Source: Alphaproteobacteria bacterium (GTDB taxonomy: Bacteria; Pseudomonadota; Alphaproteobacteria; Rhizobiales; Rhizobiaceae). Taken from it: DNA of 7,125 nucleotides. Under the pieces are notes generated by a model, which saw only the letters and a list, made by a program, of their open reading frames with translations, had not been told where the DNA came from and ran no database searches. Below are positions 6,746 to 7,125 of the stretch, piece by piece (within the stretch, counting starts at the first letter, position 1; every line of letters begins with the position of its first letter). Location of the stretch: the NCBI GenBank assembly GCA_017308345.1, contig JAFKFE010000248.1, positions 1 through 7,125 of the forward strand. Reading direction: 5' to 3'. The translations under genes and the position numbers were made by a program.

Positions 6746-6770
6746 ATTCAGACGAACCGCAAGCTGTCAA
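6742..6770 (-). promoter_or_regulatory. Candidate promoter of the importer operon
   Basis: Read on the minus strand, TTGACA (6765-6770, complement) is a perfect -35 hexamer. At a 17-nt spacing the -10 position (6742-6747, complement) reads ATTTGT, a poor match. The predicted -10 overlaps the TTGTCAGACAA palindrome. The -35 is convincing by sequence, the -10 is not, so this is tentative. Confidence 0.3.
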
Positions 6771-6805
6771 CCGCAAAGCTTGATGGGCCACGATCAACTT
6801 GCGGT
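6770..6805. promoter_or_regulatory. Imperfect 36-bp dyad on the GH15 side
   Basis: ACCGCAA (6770-6776) pairs with TTGCGGT (6799-6805), and TTGAT (6780-6784) pairs with ATCAA (6793-6797). An 8-nt loop lies at the centre, with a 3-by-1 internal mismatch between the two parts, giving twelve complementary pairs. An extra direct copy of the left arm, AACCGCAAGCT (6755-6765), lies just outside, 14 bp from AACCGCAAAGCT (6769-6780). It may be a regulator site in the GH15 promoter or a hairpin in its leader; nothing identifies the regulator. Confidence 0.35.
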
Positions 6806-6863
6806 GCGGCGATTGAAAAGCCTCCGGCTGATGGTCTAGGAACGCGGCAGGAGAGAGAATTTG

Positions 6864-7125
6864 ATGGCAGTGACGCCGACCCTTGCTCAGGGCGCCCCGG
6901 GAATAGAAGCGCGCTGGACGTCGAGCGCCAAGAGCGGCGTCGGCACCGCGCTTTCGGCCAGAAGCCCGCTCTGGTTCACCATCAGCCACGGCATCCTGAA
7001 CGAAATCTACTATCCGCGCCTCGACAGCGCCTGCACGCGCGACATGGGGCTGGTCGTCACCGGCCCCGGCGGTTATTTCTCCGAGGAGAAGCGCGATGCG
7101 GCCCACACCGTCGAGCCTTTCGAGG
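6864..7125 (+). CDS. GH15 glucoamylase/glucodextranase family enzyme, 5' end only
   Basis: The first 87 codons of a gene running past the right edge. The frame starts MAVTPTLAQGAPGIEARW and stays open to the end. The stretch SPLWFTISHGILNEIYYPRLD (35-55), followed by CTRDMGLVVTGPGGYFSEEK, is very characteristic of the N-terminal beta-sandwich domain of bacterial GH15 enzymes (glucan 1,4-alpha-glucosidase, glucodextranase). These release glucose from the ends of alpha-glucans and oligosaccharides. Full-length enzymes have roughly 800 residues with the catalytic (alpha/alpha)6 barrel in the C-terminal half, so no catalytic residue is visible here. No signal peptide is seen, suggesting a cytosolic enzyme. 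The ATG has AGGAGA (6849-6854) 9 nt upstream. It is divergent from the sugar importer. Exact substrate (starch-type, dextran-type, trehalose) cannot be told from this part. Confidence 0.85.
   Translation, partial: MAVTPTLAQGAPGIEARWTSSAKSGVGTALSARSPLWFTISHGILNEIYYPRLDSACTRDMGLVVTGPGGYFSEEKRDAAHTVEPFE

Noticed and set aside
6813..6840. Possible GH15 promoter TTGAAA - 16 nt - TCTAGG
   Set aside because: The -35 is acceptable but the -10 matches only two of six bases, too weak to list as a feature.
6738..7106. Minus-strand open frame of 122 codons across the right intergenic region
   Set aside because: It runs through the operator region and opposite the recognisable GH15 N-terminus, with no family resemblance.

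Overview
The window reads like the chromosome of a high-GC alphaproteobacterium, most likely of the Hyphomicrobiales, with a Mesorhizobium-like feel. This rests on the strongly GC-rich third codon positions, on a family I pyrophosphatase very close to the standard bacterial form, and on the gene mix: paired TPM-domain proteins, an RbsABC-type sugar importer, and a cytosolic GH15 enzyme. The taxon is inferred; no rRNA or other marker is present.

Left part, plus strand (1-2171). The window opens inside the 3' end of a TPM-domain (YgcG-like) membrane protein with a Trp/Ser/Gly repeat tail. A second TPM protein follows 6 nt later, and a hairpin after it may end that operon. Next come a stand-alone GNAT acetyltransferase, apparently with its own promoter and almost no leader, and inorganic pyrophosphatase (ppa), in which every active-site residue I checked is present.

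Middle and right part, minus strand (2212-6667). A complete four-gene sugar-type ABC importer is transcribed right to left: periplasmic binding protein, double-domain ATPase, then two RbsC-type permeases. Spacing is tight (39-nt gap, 11-nt overlap, 3-nt gap), so it is almost certainly one operon. It converges on ppa across a 40-nt gap with no obvious terminator. The cassette contains no regulator and no catabolic enzyme. Its binding protein lacks most of the ligand residues known from ribose-binding protein, so the substrate cannot be named.

Right end (6668-7125). A 196-nt divergent intergenic region separates the importer from a plus-strand gene cut by the window edge. The first 87 codons of that gene match the N-terminal domain of GH15 glucoamylase/glucodextranase enzymes. 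The intergenic region holds a perfect palindrome matching the FadR-subfamily GntR operator consensus, a TTGACA hexamer facing the importer, and a larger imperfect dyad on the GH15 side. This is the most informative non-coding DNA in the window.

I see no mobile element, CRISPR array, RNA gene or clearly new system. The region looks like ordinary core and transport genes with a few details worth checking.
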